Positions 33,799 to 44,841 of a stretch of DNA of 64,000 bases are shown piece after piece (position 1 is the stretch's first letter; every line of letters begins with the position of its first letter). The position numbers and the translations under genes were made by a program. The stretch is from positions 1,260,001-1,324,000 of the forward strand of contig OX031060.1 in the NCBI GenBank assembly GCA_943736015.1, given 5' to 3'. The notes under the pieces were generated by a model. That model was not told where the DNA came from. It was given only the letters and a program-made list of their open reading frames with translations, and did no database searches. The stretch is from Tridacna crocea (Eukaryota; Mollusca; Bivalvia; Cardiida; Cardiidae).

Positions 33799-34023
33799 CT
33801 TAAACCCTATCCCAAACAACAAATCTTAGACTCTTCCAAACCGAAAGAGCCCGCAGACGACAATTATAAATTTCATAACAATGGCAGAAAATTATCCGAA
33901 GGGGCAGAAAACTCTGTGGGAAAAGGAGAAACCACTCGTTATGAGCAATTTCTCCCTTTTCACAGTGCCCTCAAAAGACCTTTACTACACGTAAAAACAA
34001 GGGCTTGTTTGGGAAAGGGTTAA
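33799..34023 (+). repeat. piggyBac-like MITE copy, divergent hairpin
   Basis: Ends ttaaaccctatcccaaac and gtttgggaaagggttaa. The hairpin reads ggagaaaccactcgttatgagcaatttctcc, a variant also seen at 35701. Confidence 0.75.
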
Positions 34024-34055
34024 GATAGAGAGGAAACTGCACAAAAAAGTTAAGC

Positions 34056-34934
34056 CTACACTTCCAAAGCTAGTTTTTCAAGGTCAACATGACTCTCAAT
34101 TCGATGCACTCTCTGGTTTTTGTCTTTTACCAAAATGACACCATCGCTTGACCATGCACTGACCACCCTCTTCTCCCTCACCAGTGCCCTTGCTTGAAAA
34201 AATACTTCTCTTCTGTCCTTTGTAAGATCCTCATTGATGTAAGCACCTTCATACCCGTTAACTTTAAGCTGCGACTTTCGTTTCATGATCTTTTGTCGAG
34301 AGCGGTTACAAACAAATTTGACAATGATATCTCTGGGTCTAATGTTGAGAGAGGGGTCTCTTGGTTTTCCAATACGGTGTGCTCGGTCAATTTCTTCAAT
34401 CGACAATCCAGAATTGATTGCGTCTGCTAGAGACATAACCTTGTTATCCACTGACTCATCTTTCGATTCAGGTATTCCAGAAATTCTTACGCAGTTTCTC
34501 CGACTATATTGTTCAGCCGAATCCAATCTTGACTCCACAATTTGAAGCTTTTTCTTCAGTTGTTGATTCTCGTTCTCTAGATCAGTCATCCTATCATGCA
34601 AACCGCTAAGTACTCCATGTACAATTTTACCCACCATATTCTCAATTTGGGTGTTGATGGACTCATGAATCGAACTTGTGATCTGAGAAAGTTGGTCATC
34701 AGATAACGTGAGCGTCATCATAGAATAGCCAGTATTTTCAACGTCAACACAGACCTGCCCGTTTTTTTCATCGCTCCCGATAGGCTGTTCTTCTGTGATA
34801 GTAGACCCAAGATTAGCCTTAGATTTCTTTGTATCCATTAAATCAACCGGGGAAGTCAGAACTCGCTTGGACGATGATGGATTCTGACGAGTCTGACGAG
34901 GAGTCTGACGAGGATTAGATGCCATACTGTACAC
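34056..34934 (-). CDS. Orphan LINE ORF1: coiled coil, RRM-like and C-terminal domain
   Basis: 292 codons; start at residue 1 or at the second Met (MASNPRQ). The N-terminus is Arg/Ser/Lys-rich. A coiled coil spans about residues 95-145 (ENENQQLKKKLQIVESRL). An RRM-like domain begins RRNCVRISGIPE near 145, and a C-terminal domain has DRAHRIGKPR and YINEDLTKDRR. This is the layout of L1/CR1-type ORF1 proteins, which trimerise and bind LINE RNA. ORF2 of LINE A starts 3.2 kb downstream on the same strand, separated by a satellite and MITEs, so they may be one interrupted element or two different ones. Confidence 0.75.
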   Translation of the reverse strand: MYSMASNPRQTPRQTRQNPSSSKRVLTSPVDLMDTKKSKANLGSTITEEQPIGSDEKNGQVCVDVENTGYSMMTLTLSDDQLSQITSSIHESINTQIENMVGKIVHGVLSGLHDRMTDLENENQQLKKKLQIVESRLDSAEQYSRRNCVRISGIPESKDESVDNKVMSLADAINSGLSIEEIDRAHRIGKPRDPSLNIRPRDIIVKFVCNRSRQKIMKRKSQLKVNGYEGAYINEDLTKDRREVFFQARALVREKRVVSAWSSDGVILVKDKNQRVHRIESHVDLEKLALEV

Positions 34935-35334
34935 TACTTACTGCTTCCTCAGATGACGCTTAACAATTTTGATAAGTATAGTTTTTGGACAGCCGAGCGT
35001 GGGTGTTTATACAATTCGTCCAAAACACCTTTAACACCCCTAAATACTCTTTGCTCCTTCAATATAAATTTCCTATACTATATAATAAGTGATCACTGGA
35101 GCGTGTTAACGGATGGATTACAGTTCTGCAAATAAATACCTTGAAATTGTATCAACTTCCCAACTTTTGGTCCAACAAATAGAATCAGTCCATATTCCTA
35201 AAACGTCTCAGGCAACGTACAGGTTGCAAATCACTTAAATAACATTGCAATCAAAAAATTTTTTTTCCCTCGTGGCAAATTCTCTGTTCAGGTAGCCATA
35301 ACCGGGGGGTGAATATCTTCTAGTATGTACATGT
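34935..35334. other. Sequence upstream of the orphan ORF1
   Basis: Possible 5' UTR of a LINE on the - strand (34935-35000) followed by unassigned sequence. No coding frame. Confidence 0.3.
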
Positions 35335-35528
35335 ACGACCCTGAGGAAGAAACCTTTTGGAAATATTGTGGGAAAAGACAACAATGCTGGTAACCAGCAT
35401 TTTTCTTTTCCCACAATTTTTTCTGTCCTCTCAGAAACAAATTTCATTAATTGAGTCCCATTTAATTTGTCGTTCGCAACAGTATTGAATTAGGAGACGT
35501 CTGAAATTTTGTCGTTTGGTCAAGATTA
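35335..35528 (-). repeat. piggyBac-like MITE copy, left end missing
   Basis: Starts in cgaccctgaggaagaaacc. Arms tgtgggaaaagacaacaatgctgg and ccagcatttttcttttcccaca. Ends gtcgtttggtcaagatta. Confidence 0.7.
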
Positions 35529-35700
35529 AAATGGAAAAAGAAAGACTGGTTATACACTTTTCAGGTATTACTATCATCATAGAATTCGCGGAAATTTTTT
35601 GAGCACTCTATAAATACAAGGATATAGCCTAACATTGTTTTTGATCTTTGAGCACTTGTCCAAAAATGTTATATCTAGAAATGATGACCACATCTTCACG

Positions 35701-35929
35701 TTAACCCTTTACCCCATAAGACATTTTTATGGTATCTCTAATTGACCCTAAATAACAGCAAGGATGAAGTTGTTTCGTATTTGTATTTGACACCTTTTTG
35801 ATAGCATAGAAAACATTGTGGCAAAAGGTGAAATCGCTCGTGACGAGCAATTTCACCTTTTGCCACAATGTTTTCCAAAGGCTCCTACAAGCAATGAGTA
35901 GAAATGAGTATCTATGGAGAAAAGGGTTA
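35701..35929 (+). repeat. Variant MITE with almost perfect 31-bp hairpin
   Basis: Ends ttaaccctttacccc and gagaaaagggttaa. The hairpin at 35810-35875 pairs aaaacattgtggcaaaaggt / accttttgccacaatgtttt and continues through gaaatcgctcg / cgagcaatttc with a single mismatch. The ggtgaaatcgctcg arm differs from the usual ggagaaaatgctgg, yet both arms changed together. Confidence 0.8.
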
Positions 35930-35961
35930 AATACCTTATGCCTGTTCATGTTAGACAATGG

Positions 35962-36272
35962 AAGTTGGTTGGTTATTTCCGTTTATTTATCGTCACTACC
36001 GGTTGCCCATCTGTGCGACGCCCCAAAAGACGTTTAGTTGTTACGGGGGATAGTGCAAGGATACAGGTCGAAACTACTGAGAGCTTCGCCTGGTTCTTTA
36101 ACGTGCTCGGCGTATAGCACCATCACACGGGACCTCGGTTTAATGTCTCATCCGAAAGATTGTTAGTAATTTTAGTTGGCCAGCCGGGGATTCGAACCCA
36201 CAACCTGTAGTGACCCGAAACATTGTGTTCACGAGTCCTACGTTCTAACTACAGAGCTATATCGTCTGGTAA
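35962..36272 (-). repeat. tRNA-derived SINE with conserved core
   Basis: On the - strand: A box tatagctctgtagttagaac, B box gtgggttcgaatcccc, then the core cggatgagacattaaaccga followed by ggtcccgtgt and gcacgttaaagaacc. This core is, as far as I recall, shared by widespread metazoan SINE superfamilies; I cannot name the exact one without a search. Confidence 0.7.
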
Positions 36273-36399
36273 CAATGGAAGTTGGGACCTGTCCAAAATT
36301 TAATATTATTTGACGAAAACAAAGAATAAGATTTGTGTATTACATCCCTAACCATCTGACACAATCCAAATATAAAACACAAATGATAAATGAAATGTG

Positions 36400-36470
36400 T
36401 TGCAAATGCTGAAATTTTGTGTTTGATAGGTTAAAAAACATTTTGGGAAATGGAGAAAATGCAAGTTCTT
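36400..36470 (+). repeat. MITE remnant
   Basis: Only tgcaaatgctgaaattttg and ttttgggaaatggagaaaatgc remain. Confidence 0.35.
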
Positions 36471-36630
36471 TGACAAGCAAAACATTCACTATTAAAGCAG
36501 AAAAAATTCTACCCAGGTCAGCCTGACCTTGATCGATATTTTTTGCAGATGTATGGCTTATTCAAATACGAATCAATATAAACGACGCGTATTTTTGAGA
36601 ACGTGACATTCCCATTTTTTTTCCAACTCT

Positions 36631-37169
36631 TAAAGGTGGCCCTTCAGATTTTAGGCGAAAATTTGACAAAAATGAAAAAAATCATCCTTATGATCTCAAA
36701 GTCTTTAAATTTACATTCATAAAAGCCCATTGGTCGAAACCAATCTGACAACAAGAGAAATTAGAGATTTACTACGGCCCAAGTCGACACCAATGGGAGA
36801 CACGTTCTATTTTTATATATGTAATTCACTCATTTACATACAGGAAATACACAGACGAAGCTTCAAACATTGCGTCCGAAGAAGACATTATGGAAAATAA
36901 TCATTACATGTTTGTTATGAAATGGAATTTAAGCGTTATTAGTCATGTGCAAGTCACTTGACAATCCCACATTTTTTTTTTTCATTTTTAGCGCGAAATC
37001 TGAAAATAGCTTAATATGCTACGTAGTTTTTGAGGGAATACCATAAAAAATATTCTTTTTTGCAATTTTATGGTTTAAAATTATTGATGATTTTTTTTCA
37101 TATAAATTTCAGTGATATATATATATTCTATTTTGGTGAGATGTGAAATACCTAAATACCCACCTTTGT
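36631..37169 (+). repeat. 540-bp MITE, copy A
   Basis: TIR-like ends taaaggtggcccttcag and aatacccacctttg. The interior, with attagagatttactacggcc, catttacatacaggaaatac and ccgaagaagacattatgg, is shared with copies at 37775, 46370 and 62180. Non-coding. Confidence 0.75.
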
Positions 37170-37224
37170 ACCGAAAGTTAGAACAGAGATCTGGCAATAT
37201 GTACCAATCCTAATAAGGATTTGG

Positions 37225-37487
37225 TTGGTTGTATTGGGGTTTAACGCCACTTAAACAGTTAAGGTCATATCATGGCGGTCGGTGACGCAAATGTGTTTCC
37301 TGGCTTTCTCACACCGGTGCTTACACTACTTTCTTTCCAAAGCCACCGACTACTTTTCTCACATGCTTCAGCAGAGGTGAGAGGCGAAAATACGCCGGAA
37401 AGAAAGTTCGCATCAACCGGGTATCGAATTCACAACCAGCAGGTCATGAGTCCGACACGCTCACCACTGAGCCACCCGGGCGGGCTC
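37225..37487 (-). repeat. tRNA-derived SINE with ggcgttaaaccccaat tail
   Basis: On the - strand the head is gggtggctcagtggtgagc (A box) and tgtgaattcgatacccgg (B box). The body contains tttctttccggcgtattttcg and agcaccggtgtgagaaagcc, and the 3' end is ggcgttaaaccccaatac. A second copy is at 38878-39090. Confidence 0.7.
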
Positions 37488-37640
37488 CTAATAAGGAAGG
37501 CGTTATCAGAATTAGACTTATTTCTAACCCGTATCCTGCTAATACAAGTGAGTTTCAAACTTTCAAACCGATGGTAAAAGCCCAGATTTTGCTTTGTAAA
37601 AGGTAATTCGTGCGGCAAAAATATCTTCATATCGTAGATC

Positions 37641-37697
37641 CAAGATCAGACTGCACGTCAGACTGCACTTTCTATACAGTCTGATCTTGATCTACAC
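37641..37697. repeat. Palindromic gatcagactgcac repeat
   Basis: agatcagactgcac and cagtctgatcttgatctaca form an imperfect dyad. Same family as 25724-25757. Confidence 0.5.
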
Positions 37698-37774
37698 TTT
37701 TTGCAAATGGTCCTTGAGTTACGCTTAGCAGCCTAAGAATTGACGCTAAGACTTCGTTTAACTTGATGGATAGT

Positions 37775-38402
37775 TTTAAAGGTGAGTACTTAGAATTTTC
37801 ACATCACACCAAATCAAAAAATATATATATCGCTGAAATTTACATGAAAAACAATATAAATCATCAATAATAAAGAATCATAAAATTACCCCAAAAAAAA
37901 TTTGATGGTATTCCCTTAAAAGGCTACGTAGCCTATTAAGCTATTTTTATATTTCGCGCCAAAAATAAAAAAATAGCATTGTGGGAATGTTAAGTGACTG
38001 GCACGTGACTGATGACGCTTAAATTCCATAACATAACAAACATGTAATTATTTTTCATAATATCTTCTTCGGACGCTATGTTTGCAGCTTCGTATGTGTA
38101 TTTCCGATATGTAAATGAGCGAGTTGTTCATGTAAAAATAGAACGTGTTTCCCGTCGATGTCGACCTTGGCCGTAGTAAATCTCTAATTTCTCGTGTTGT
38201 CGGATGTTTTTCGATTACTGGGGTTTCATGAATGACAATTATAAGGCTTTGGGAGTACAATATGTAGTTTGTTGCTTTGTATATTCCATGTTGTATGACT
38301 CGCATACCTGGAAGAAAATAAAGTGTTTTTGTATTTGTATAAGGATGATATTTTTGTACTTTTTTAAAATTTCGTCCTAATTTCTGAAGGGCCACCTTTA
38401 AA
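37775..38402 (-). repeat. 540-bp MITE, copy B, inverted relative to copy A
   Basis: Begins ttaaaggtgagtacttag and ends gaagggccacctttaa. It forms an inverted pair with copy A about 600 bp away, with a SINE between. Its right end lies 56 bp upstream of gene 2 exon 4. Confidence 0.75.
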
Positions 38403-38457
38403 GTAGAATTAAACCGGCCTGCCATTTTCTAATTCACATTATCATGTTCTATTACAG

Positions 38458-38593
38458 TTCGGAACGTTCATATTTCACGATGAGAACTACTTGATACAGC
38501 CTCCCCACCTTACAGAACACTCACGTCACACGATAGCTAAAATGGAAAGTAGTAGCCTGCCAACCAGCATGGACTATATAGTACCAGACTATG
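38458..38593 (+). CDS. Gene 2 exon 4: propeptide
   Basis: Acceptor tgttctattacag, donor gtaagaac, phase 0 at the start and 1 at the end, 45 codons. It encodes FGTFIFHDENYLIQPPHL, which matches the reprolysin propeptide signature in which a strand is followed by YxIEP/YLIxP and a His-rich turn (here EHSRH). This homology is the best evidence that the small neighbouring exons belong together. Confidence 0.82.
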
Positions 38594-38646
38594 GTAAGAA
38601 CACATCGTAATTGTTTCTTTGTTTGTGAAAGAGTCAATAATGCTGT

Positions 38647-38872
38647 TTTAACCGTTTACCAAATAATAAAATGTTATACTTGTCCAAATTCAAAGCATTC
38701 AGAGAAAATTAGAATAATTCAAGGTATGAAAGCTGCCTGCCATAGTTTAGAAAACATTTTGGGAAATGAGGAAGATGCTGGTTACCAGCATTTTCTCCTT
38801 TTCCCATAATGTTTTCAAAAGCTTTCTGCTCCAGGGTCGTTAAACGTCGGGATTGTGTAGTAGTTAACAGCT
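38647..38872 (+). repeat. piggyBac-like MITE copy
   Basis: Starts ttaaccgtttaccaaataat. Hairpin ggaagatgctggttaccagcattttctcc. Inserted 53 bp after exon 4 of gene 2. Confidence 0.75.
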
Positions 38873-38877
38873 GAGGT

Positions 38878-39090
38878 CAGTGTACCTACACATGTGTTTC
38901 TTGGCTTTCTCACACTAGTACTGACACAACTTTTTTTCTAAGGGCTCTTATATCACTACTTTTCTCACTTGTATCAGAGGTGAGAGACGAAAAACCCCTG
39001 GAAAGAAAGTTTGCTCCACATGTGTGTCAAACCCACAACCTGGAGGTCACGAGTCAGATGCGCTAACCACTGAGCTACACGACCGTCTAA
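38878..39090 (-). repeat. tRNA-derived SINE, second copy
   Basis: Same body as 37225-37487 (tctttctcacactagtactg; aggtgagagacgaaaa). Head on the - strand gtgtagctcagtggttagcgc and a decayed B box. The 3' tail is missing. Confidence 0.65.
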
Positions 39091-39300
39091 GAGCACAATG
39101 AATGAGAAACAGACAGACAGAAAAAAGAGCGAAATAGACAGAAACACAGAGAGAGGCAGAGACAGAGAGACACAAACACACATCCACACACACACACATC
39201 CATCCACACACACACACATATATAATTATATATGGGCAGAGAGGAAGAGAGACAGACAAACAGACAGACGGACAGACAGACAAAAATAAAATCTAAAGGA
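39091..39300. repeat. Simple-sequence tract (gacaga, ca, acag)
   Basis: Interrupted gaca/gaga, then cacacacacac at 39176-39217, then gacagacagacggacagac. Open frames here are artefacts of low complexity. Confidence 0.8.
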
Positions 39301-39519
39301 CGTTCGTTACCGTAATTGAAGGATTGGTGGACGGAATCGGACCAATGAATAAATTGATCGGTTATCGATTTGTGGGTTAATGAGTGAACAAACAGATAGA
39401 ATAACGGAAAAATCGGTCACTGGGCAGACGAATAGACGTCCTGTAAGGGATGGCTGCGCGAAGTGTTGTTCGGACAGAATTTACCGAATGACATATCGCA
39501 CGTCGTTAACCGCAGATCG

Positions 39520-39935
39520 TAACATAACATAACATAAGCTTTATTTGTCATTAAACTGTGATAATTCGTATTTGTATTCGAAGGAAGGGAGAAAAAGTTT
39601 ATTTAAGTATGCTCATGGAATTCTTTCTGTAAAATAAAAGAAGATATATTTTGAGAGCTTATTTATTTCTTCCAAATTTTTTGATGACATGATTTGGATA
39701 GATTCAAAAGTATTCGGTGGTCTGCGGTAATAGGGTTTTAAGAAAAAACTATTTCTTAGGTTGCAATATAATGGATATTCTAATAAAAAGTGATATTCGT
39801 CCTCAATTTTATCAATAAGTCATTTTGGCATTTTCAGAGGCGTCTAGATCAATTCCATTATGTCGGCCGGTTTCAGTCGCAAGTTTATGGACAGATAATC
39901 TGAATTTTGTTAATTTGTCTGAATTTATTTGTAGT
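39520..39935 (-). pseudogene. LINE D 3' remnant (RT C-terminus) with ttatg tail
   Basis: On the - strand a frame reads EDEYHFLLEYPLYCNLR followed by about 45 more residues to a stop, the C-terminal HxxxxCPLY-type region of LINE ORF2 proteins (the Cys is Tyr-Pro here). Upstream the frame is broken near 39820-39835. An AATAAA and a ttatgttatgttatg tail end it near 39520. It belongs to a different family from LINE A/B and abuts the 3' end of LINE B at 39936. Confidence 0.6.
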
Positions 39936-40298
39936 TTAAACATATTTTATTCAATATAATTACAGATATTATTCATGTACAACAACATATTGCGAATAGG
40001 ATTAGAACGAAAGCATCAAAGCTTATATAGTTCCTCTCCCTAAAGAAAATCACGTGGTATAACAATTACAGTAAACAAAAATAAATAGAGACACAAAAAT
40101 AATGAACTGACCGTGAAAAATTTAAAGAGTAACGGTGAAAAACGAGGAATAATGTAAAAAAAAAATCAGAGGTTGTGCAGAGTTAAGAAAGAAGATGTAA
40201 AATTAACTTTTATAGGCCTCGTGTATGTGTGTGTCTGATGCAATACAGTATCCAAAGAAAGGTACCATACACTAGTAACGTTAGATTTAGCTTAAAAC

Positions 40299-42407
40299 TC
40301 AGGAGAATCTACCGCTATTCTCAATAAAAGCATGGACTGCATTAAAGATTATTTCATTTTCAGCAAGGGAGAGATTATTATCTCCAAAAAGGACAACGTC
40401 AATATTATAATCAGATATTTCACAAATACATCGTCTGAATGCTGTCCTAATATTACGATAAAATTTGCAAACAAAGAAGTAGTGTTTATTGGATTCTATT
40501 TCCCCGCAACGACATAAAGGGTTTTCTACAATATTTTTCCAAAATAAGTGTTGCTTTAAATCGCTACATTTATTCCTAAGGCGAACATGTAAAATCTGCA
40601 GTCTTCTTTCTCCATAAAAAAATAGTTTGTTGGGAATTGGCTTATCTTCATCTAATATACGTTTAAAAGATGAGAGGGAGTCTGTCTCCCTTGTAGAGTG
40701 TGGCAAACAGTTCCATGCCTCTATGGTAGAAGGGAGAAAAGATTTCATATAAAGATTAGTTTTGCAGGCGATGTTTGATAAATCATTGGAATTACAAAGA
40801 TTGTATGTAGTATTACTGCCAACAGTGGTCGGTACCAGAGAACATAAGTAATTTGGAACTAAACCATTTACCATTTTGAAAAGAAGAATAAGCTTGTGTT
40901 TGTTCCTACGCTGTCTTAATGTTTCCCAGCCTGATTCTCTTATAAGGTCTGCAATTGATACAAGCTTAGTACATCCCGTTACAATCCTGGCAGCCTCGTT
41001 TTGAATCTTGTCAAGTTCTTCTTTTTGGTATTCATGAACATTATCCCAAATAATATCTCCATATTCAAGAATTGGTCTTATAAATGAAAAATATATGGTT
41101 TGAAGTGAAAGGCGATCGAGCTGGTACCTCAAACTTCTTAAAACACCTATTCTTTTCCATGCCTTTTCAACGGTACACTGCACTTGTTGATCCCAGTTTC
41201 CATCACAAGATAGATAAATACCAAGGTGTTTGTGAGACTGTACTAATGGGATAACAACATCTGACTTAGAAAGATCCGGATGAACAGGTTTGATTCGTTT
41301 GCGAGATATTAACAAAGATTTAGATTTAGAGGGATTGAATTTAACCAACCATTTGTCTGCCCAACTGCTAACCTTATCTATGTCTGACTGTAAAATAGCA
41401 CCAGATATATCTGGAGTATCAACAACTAAAGAAAGACTTGTTACCGGATTCAATATCGTGAACAATATCATTGATATATCATTGATATATACCAAAAATA
41501 GCAAAGGACCTAATACTGAACCCTGTGGGACTCCCGCTTTTACAAATGATAAATCGGAAGAACCTCCAGGAAGAACGACTTTTTGAAGTCTGTTAGTCAG
41601 ATAGTCCTGCAAAAATGATAAAACTTTACCATCTATTCCTGCAGCATGTAATTTGAAGATCAGACCCTTGTGCCACACCTTGTCAAATGCTTTACTAATG
41701 TCGAAGAAAACCATCCTTATTTCAAAGCCATTATCTAAGGCGCTACAGATTTTATTGTACAAATATGTCAATTGGTTGACAGTAGAGTCACCAGGGAGGA
41801 AACCGGACTGATGTGGTGTAAAAAAATTTGTCTCTTTTAGGTGATTAAAAATATGCTTGTAAATTATTCTTTCAAGTACTTTCTCCATTGTGTTTAGGAG
41901 TGATACAGGTCTATAATTAGATACAATAGAAGGATCACCGCTCTTTAAAATAGGACACACGAGGGATGTTTTCCAGGTAGTGGGAAGGACACACTTGTCG
42001 AGACAAAGATTAAATAATCGACAAAGTGGAGTTGAAATCTGAAGTGCTGATTCCAGTAACATTTTGTTATTAATACCATCTGGACCTGATGCTTTCCCAA
42101 TATGAAGATTTTTTAATACATCGAAAACCTCATTTGGGGTGATGACTATACTGTTAAGCTTCTCACCAACAAATTGCTGGTAATCACTCGGGAGAGAGTT
42201 TAAAGAGTCGTCAATCATAGACTGACTGGAGAAAAACGAATTCAAAACATTTGCTTTTTCATTATCATCCAATGCAAATCTGTCGGTACTGGAATCAAAA
42301 ATGGGTGGCAGTGTTGATGGTGAGCTTGAAGTCGGGCATATAAACGACTTTAAAATTTTCCACCAGTCACGTGGATTTAAGTTACCAGATTTAAGTTTTA
42401 GTGCCAT
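40299..42407 (-). pseudogene. LINE B ORF2 C-terminal part, RT active site lost
   Basis: 702 codons. RT blocks YRPVSLL, FFDISKAFDKVWH and GVPQGSVLGPLLF are intact, but after VYINDI the FADD box is missing. Compared with LINE A about 24 bp covering the box are deleted and an 11-bp ttgatatatca-type duplication is added, near + positions 41443-41490. The frame stays open but the catalytic aspartates are gone. The C-terminal CRCG...H...C motif remains. Confidence 0.85.
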
Positions 42408-42468
42408 TCGATCAAAGTAATCTTTTTTCGCAAATCGAATACTAGAAATTACTTCATTTCTTAATCGT

Positions 42469-43854
42469 TTAAATTTCAGTGCTGATCAGAGTTGGTCCTT
42501 TTTGCTCTTTGATAATATCTTTTTCGTTTGCGTATTTTTTTTTTTTTTTTTTTTTTATTTCTAATGATATCCAAGGCGGATCGTGAGGATTTATAGTGAC
42601 AGTTTTATTAGGAATTGATTGAGATGCTTTTTCAATTAAGACATTCGAAATATTCTGCGCGTATATATTTTCATCATCATTATAAACAGTATCCCATTCT
42701 ACCTCGGATAAACTTTTCCTTAACTGAAAATAATCGCCGCTATCATATTTCCAAATTCTTCGTTTAAATGACTTATATCTGGGTTTTAAAAAATTGAAAA
42801 CGCCAAAGATGGGACAATGATAACGGACATTTAAATCAAGACAGGGTTCCCCTACTCCTGAAGTTAGAATTGATTCTTTGTTCTTCACGAAAAGAAGATC
42901 TATGACTGACATTGAGTTTTCAGTAAAATGAGTTGGCTCCTCAATGCACTGAGTAAGATTGAACTGTTTACAGATCGAGTCTGTTTTTCTGAAATGTGAT
43001 TGATCCATTGTGTTTAAATTGAAATCACCCATTATGATAATGTCAGTGATATTCGTGTCAACTGCAAGAGCGATAGAGTCCTCAATTAGAGAAGTATACA
43101 TTACATTTGAATTGGGTGGTCGATAAAAGACACCATAGAGAACATTCCTACTATTACTTAGTTTTATTTCTATCCAAAGGCATTCTAATCTATTAGGTTC
43201 TAAATCATATCTACGCTTGTAAACAATTGTATCTTTAACATATAGAATCACACCACCATACCTGTCCCCAATTCTATCTTTACGTTCAGGTGGGTGAAAA
43301 GTAGGGAAGAGAAGATCATTAGATGCGTAGTTACTATGTAACCATGTTTCTGTAAAGGACAGCACGTCAAAGTAAGAGAATTCCGAAACCAAGAGATCTA
43401 CCTTATTTGCGATACTCTGTACATTATAATGAACAATAGACAAATGATTTGGGAGACTCAGGAAATCGTACAAATCATTGGTGCAGAATGAGGCTGATGA
43501 AGTTTCAGAGTGAGGACCAGGATTCAGATGAACGTCACCGGACAAAAACAACAAAAATATCAACACAGTTAAAAGATACGCAATATCAACAAATACAAAA
43601 CTCCTCAAAAGGAAAAGAGAGAATGTAACATTTTGAGAATGATTCTGGTTAGGAGGTGCTCTCCTTTTATCACGATTTTCAATTAACCTAAACATAGTAG
43701 ATGAATGCCTGAAATTCCAGTGCACAGAAAAAAGATACAAGGGAAACAACTGTACTGCACACAATAGTACAAAAGTTATACTGAGACAGAAAGGAAAGTT
43801 CGGACGATATGTCGGCTTAGCACTTTCTATAAAATTTCTATCAAGTTGTTCCAA
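42469..43854 (-). pseudogene. LINE B ORF2 N-terminal part: 2A-like motif and endonuclease
   Basis: 461 codons. Two hydrophobic segments, then GDVHLNPGP (106-114) and the APE endonuclease (HYNVQSI, FTETWLH, MGDFN). After PWISLEI the frame runs into a poly-A expansion (T run at + 42538-42559) giving seven Lys codons and then shifts, ending 62 bp before the frame of the next part resumes. LINE A has KRKIRWRKR at this point. Confidence 0.85.
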
Positions 43855-44269
43855 TAGGTAAATACTGAAATGTATGAAAGCTCGACATACGTCCAGAATA
43901 TTCCAGCAAATTAAACAAATGGAAATTGATTCTGCTACATAGACACACGTATTTGACCTTAGTTAAATGACACTCTGCACAATCACGAGAAGAAAAGAAA
44001 ATGGTAAAACAGAAAAGTATTAATGGAAAATACGAAAAATGCAACATACAAACAAATGAGATGAAAATGCGTCGTTGAATTGTAATACATATCTCCAAAA
44101 TTTGAGTGTGGTATTCCATCGGTTGTGAACAACAACCGAACAAAAAAAAAACAATGAATCAGTGACATAAATGCAATTATACCGATAAAAGAGATAATTT
44201 ACAATGAAGCTGATAAATGCTGATTACAAACACTACTGGGTGAATTGAATAAAAATTAGAAATTGTATC

Positions 44270-44285
44270 AGTAAGTAAGAGAGAG

Positions 44286-44327
<42 letters not shown>

Positions 44328-44602
44328 AGTGAAATAGTGGTTAAATAGATATAGGCTATAACATGTACATGTTGAATATTGAATAGCAGACAAAATACTT
44401 ACAAACCAGATTTGTGAATGACACGAACAAAGAAAAGGGACAGTAACTAACGAGAGAAACAGTGAGTGAGAGAGTGCGTGGTGAAATAATAGATAAATGG
44501 ATGTCAACATGCACCTGTTGTATATTAGATGGTAATCAACAATACGTACACAACACATTGTGATTGAGAGGAATTAAGAAAAGGACATGACTGGCAAAAC
44601 AC

Positions 44603-44634
<32 letters not shown>

Positions 44635-44790
44635 AGAAAGAGTAATGAAGTAAATAAAGGAATGTATGGCATATGTACACATGTAAAATATTGAATAGCA
44701 ATCAATATAGAATGTACAATCCAGATGAGTCACCGAAATAAAACAAAAATAAAACAAAGCAAAAAGACCAGGAAAGAACGAGGGGTGGAG

Positions 44791-44841
<51 letters not shown>

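Larger units (their letters stand above)
39936..43870 (-). mobile_element. LINE B, same family as LINE A, decayed
   Basis: The 3' UTR begins tagtttaaacatattttattca, as in LINE A, but no long poly-T is left. ORF2 is in two frames (43854-42469 and 42407-40299). The amino acid sequences are alignable with LINE A along their whole length. Confidence 0.85.

Noticed and set aside
39091..39300. Cys/Val/Ser-rich open frames
   Set aside because: Low-complexity ca/gaca microsatellite; open frames are compositional.
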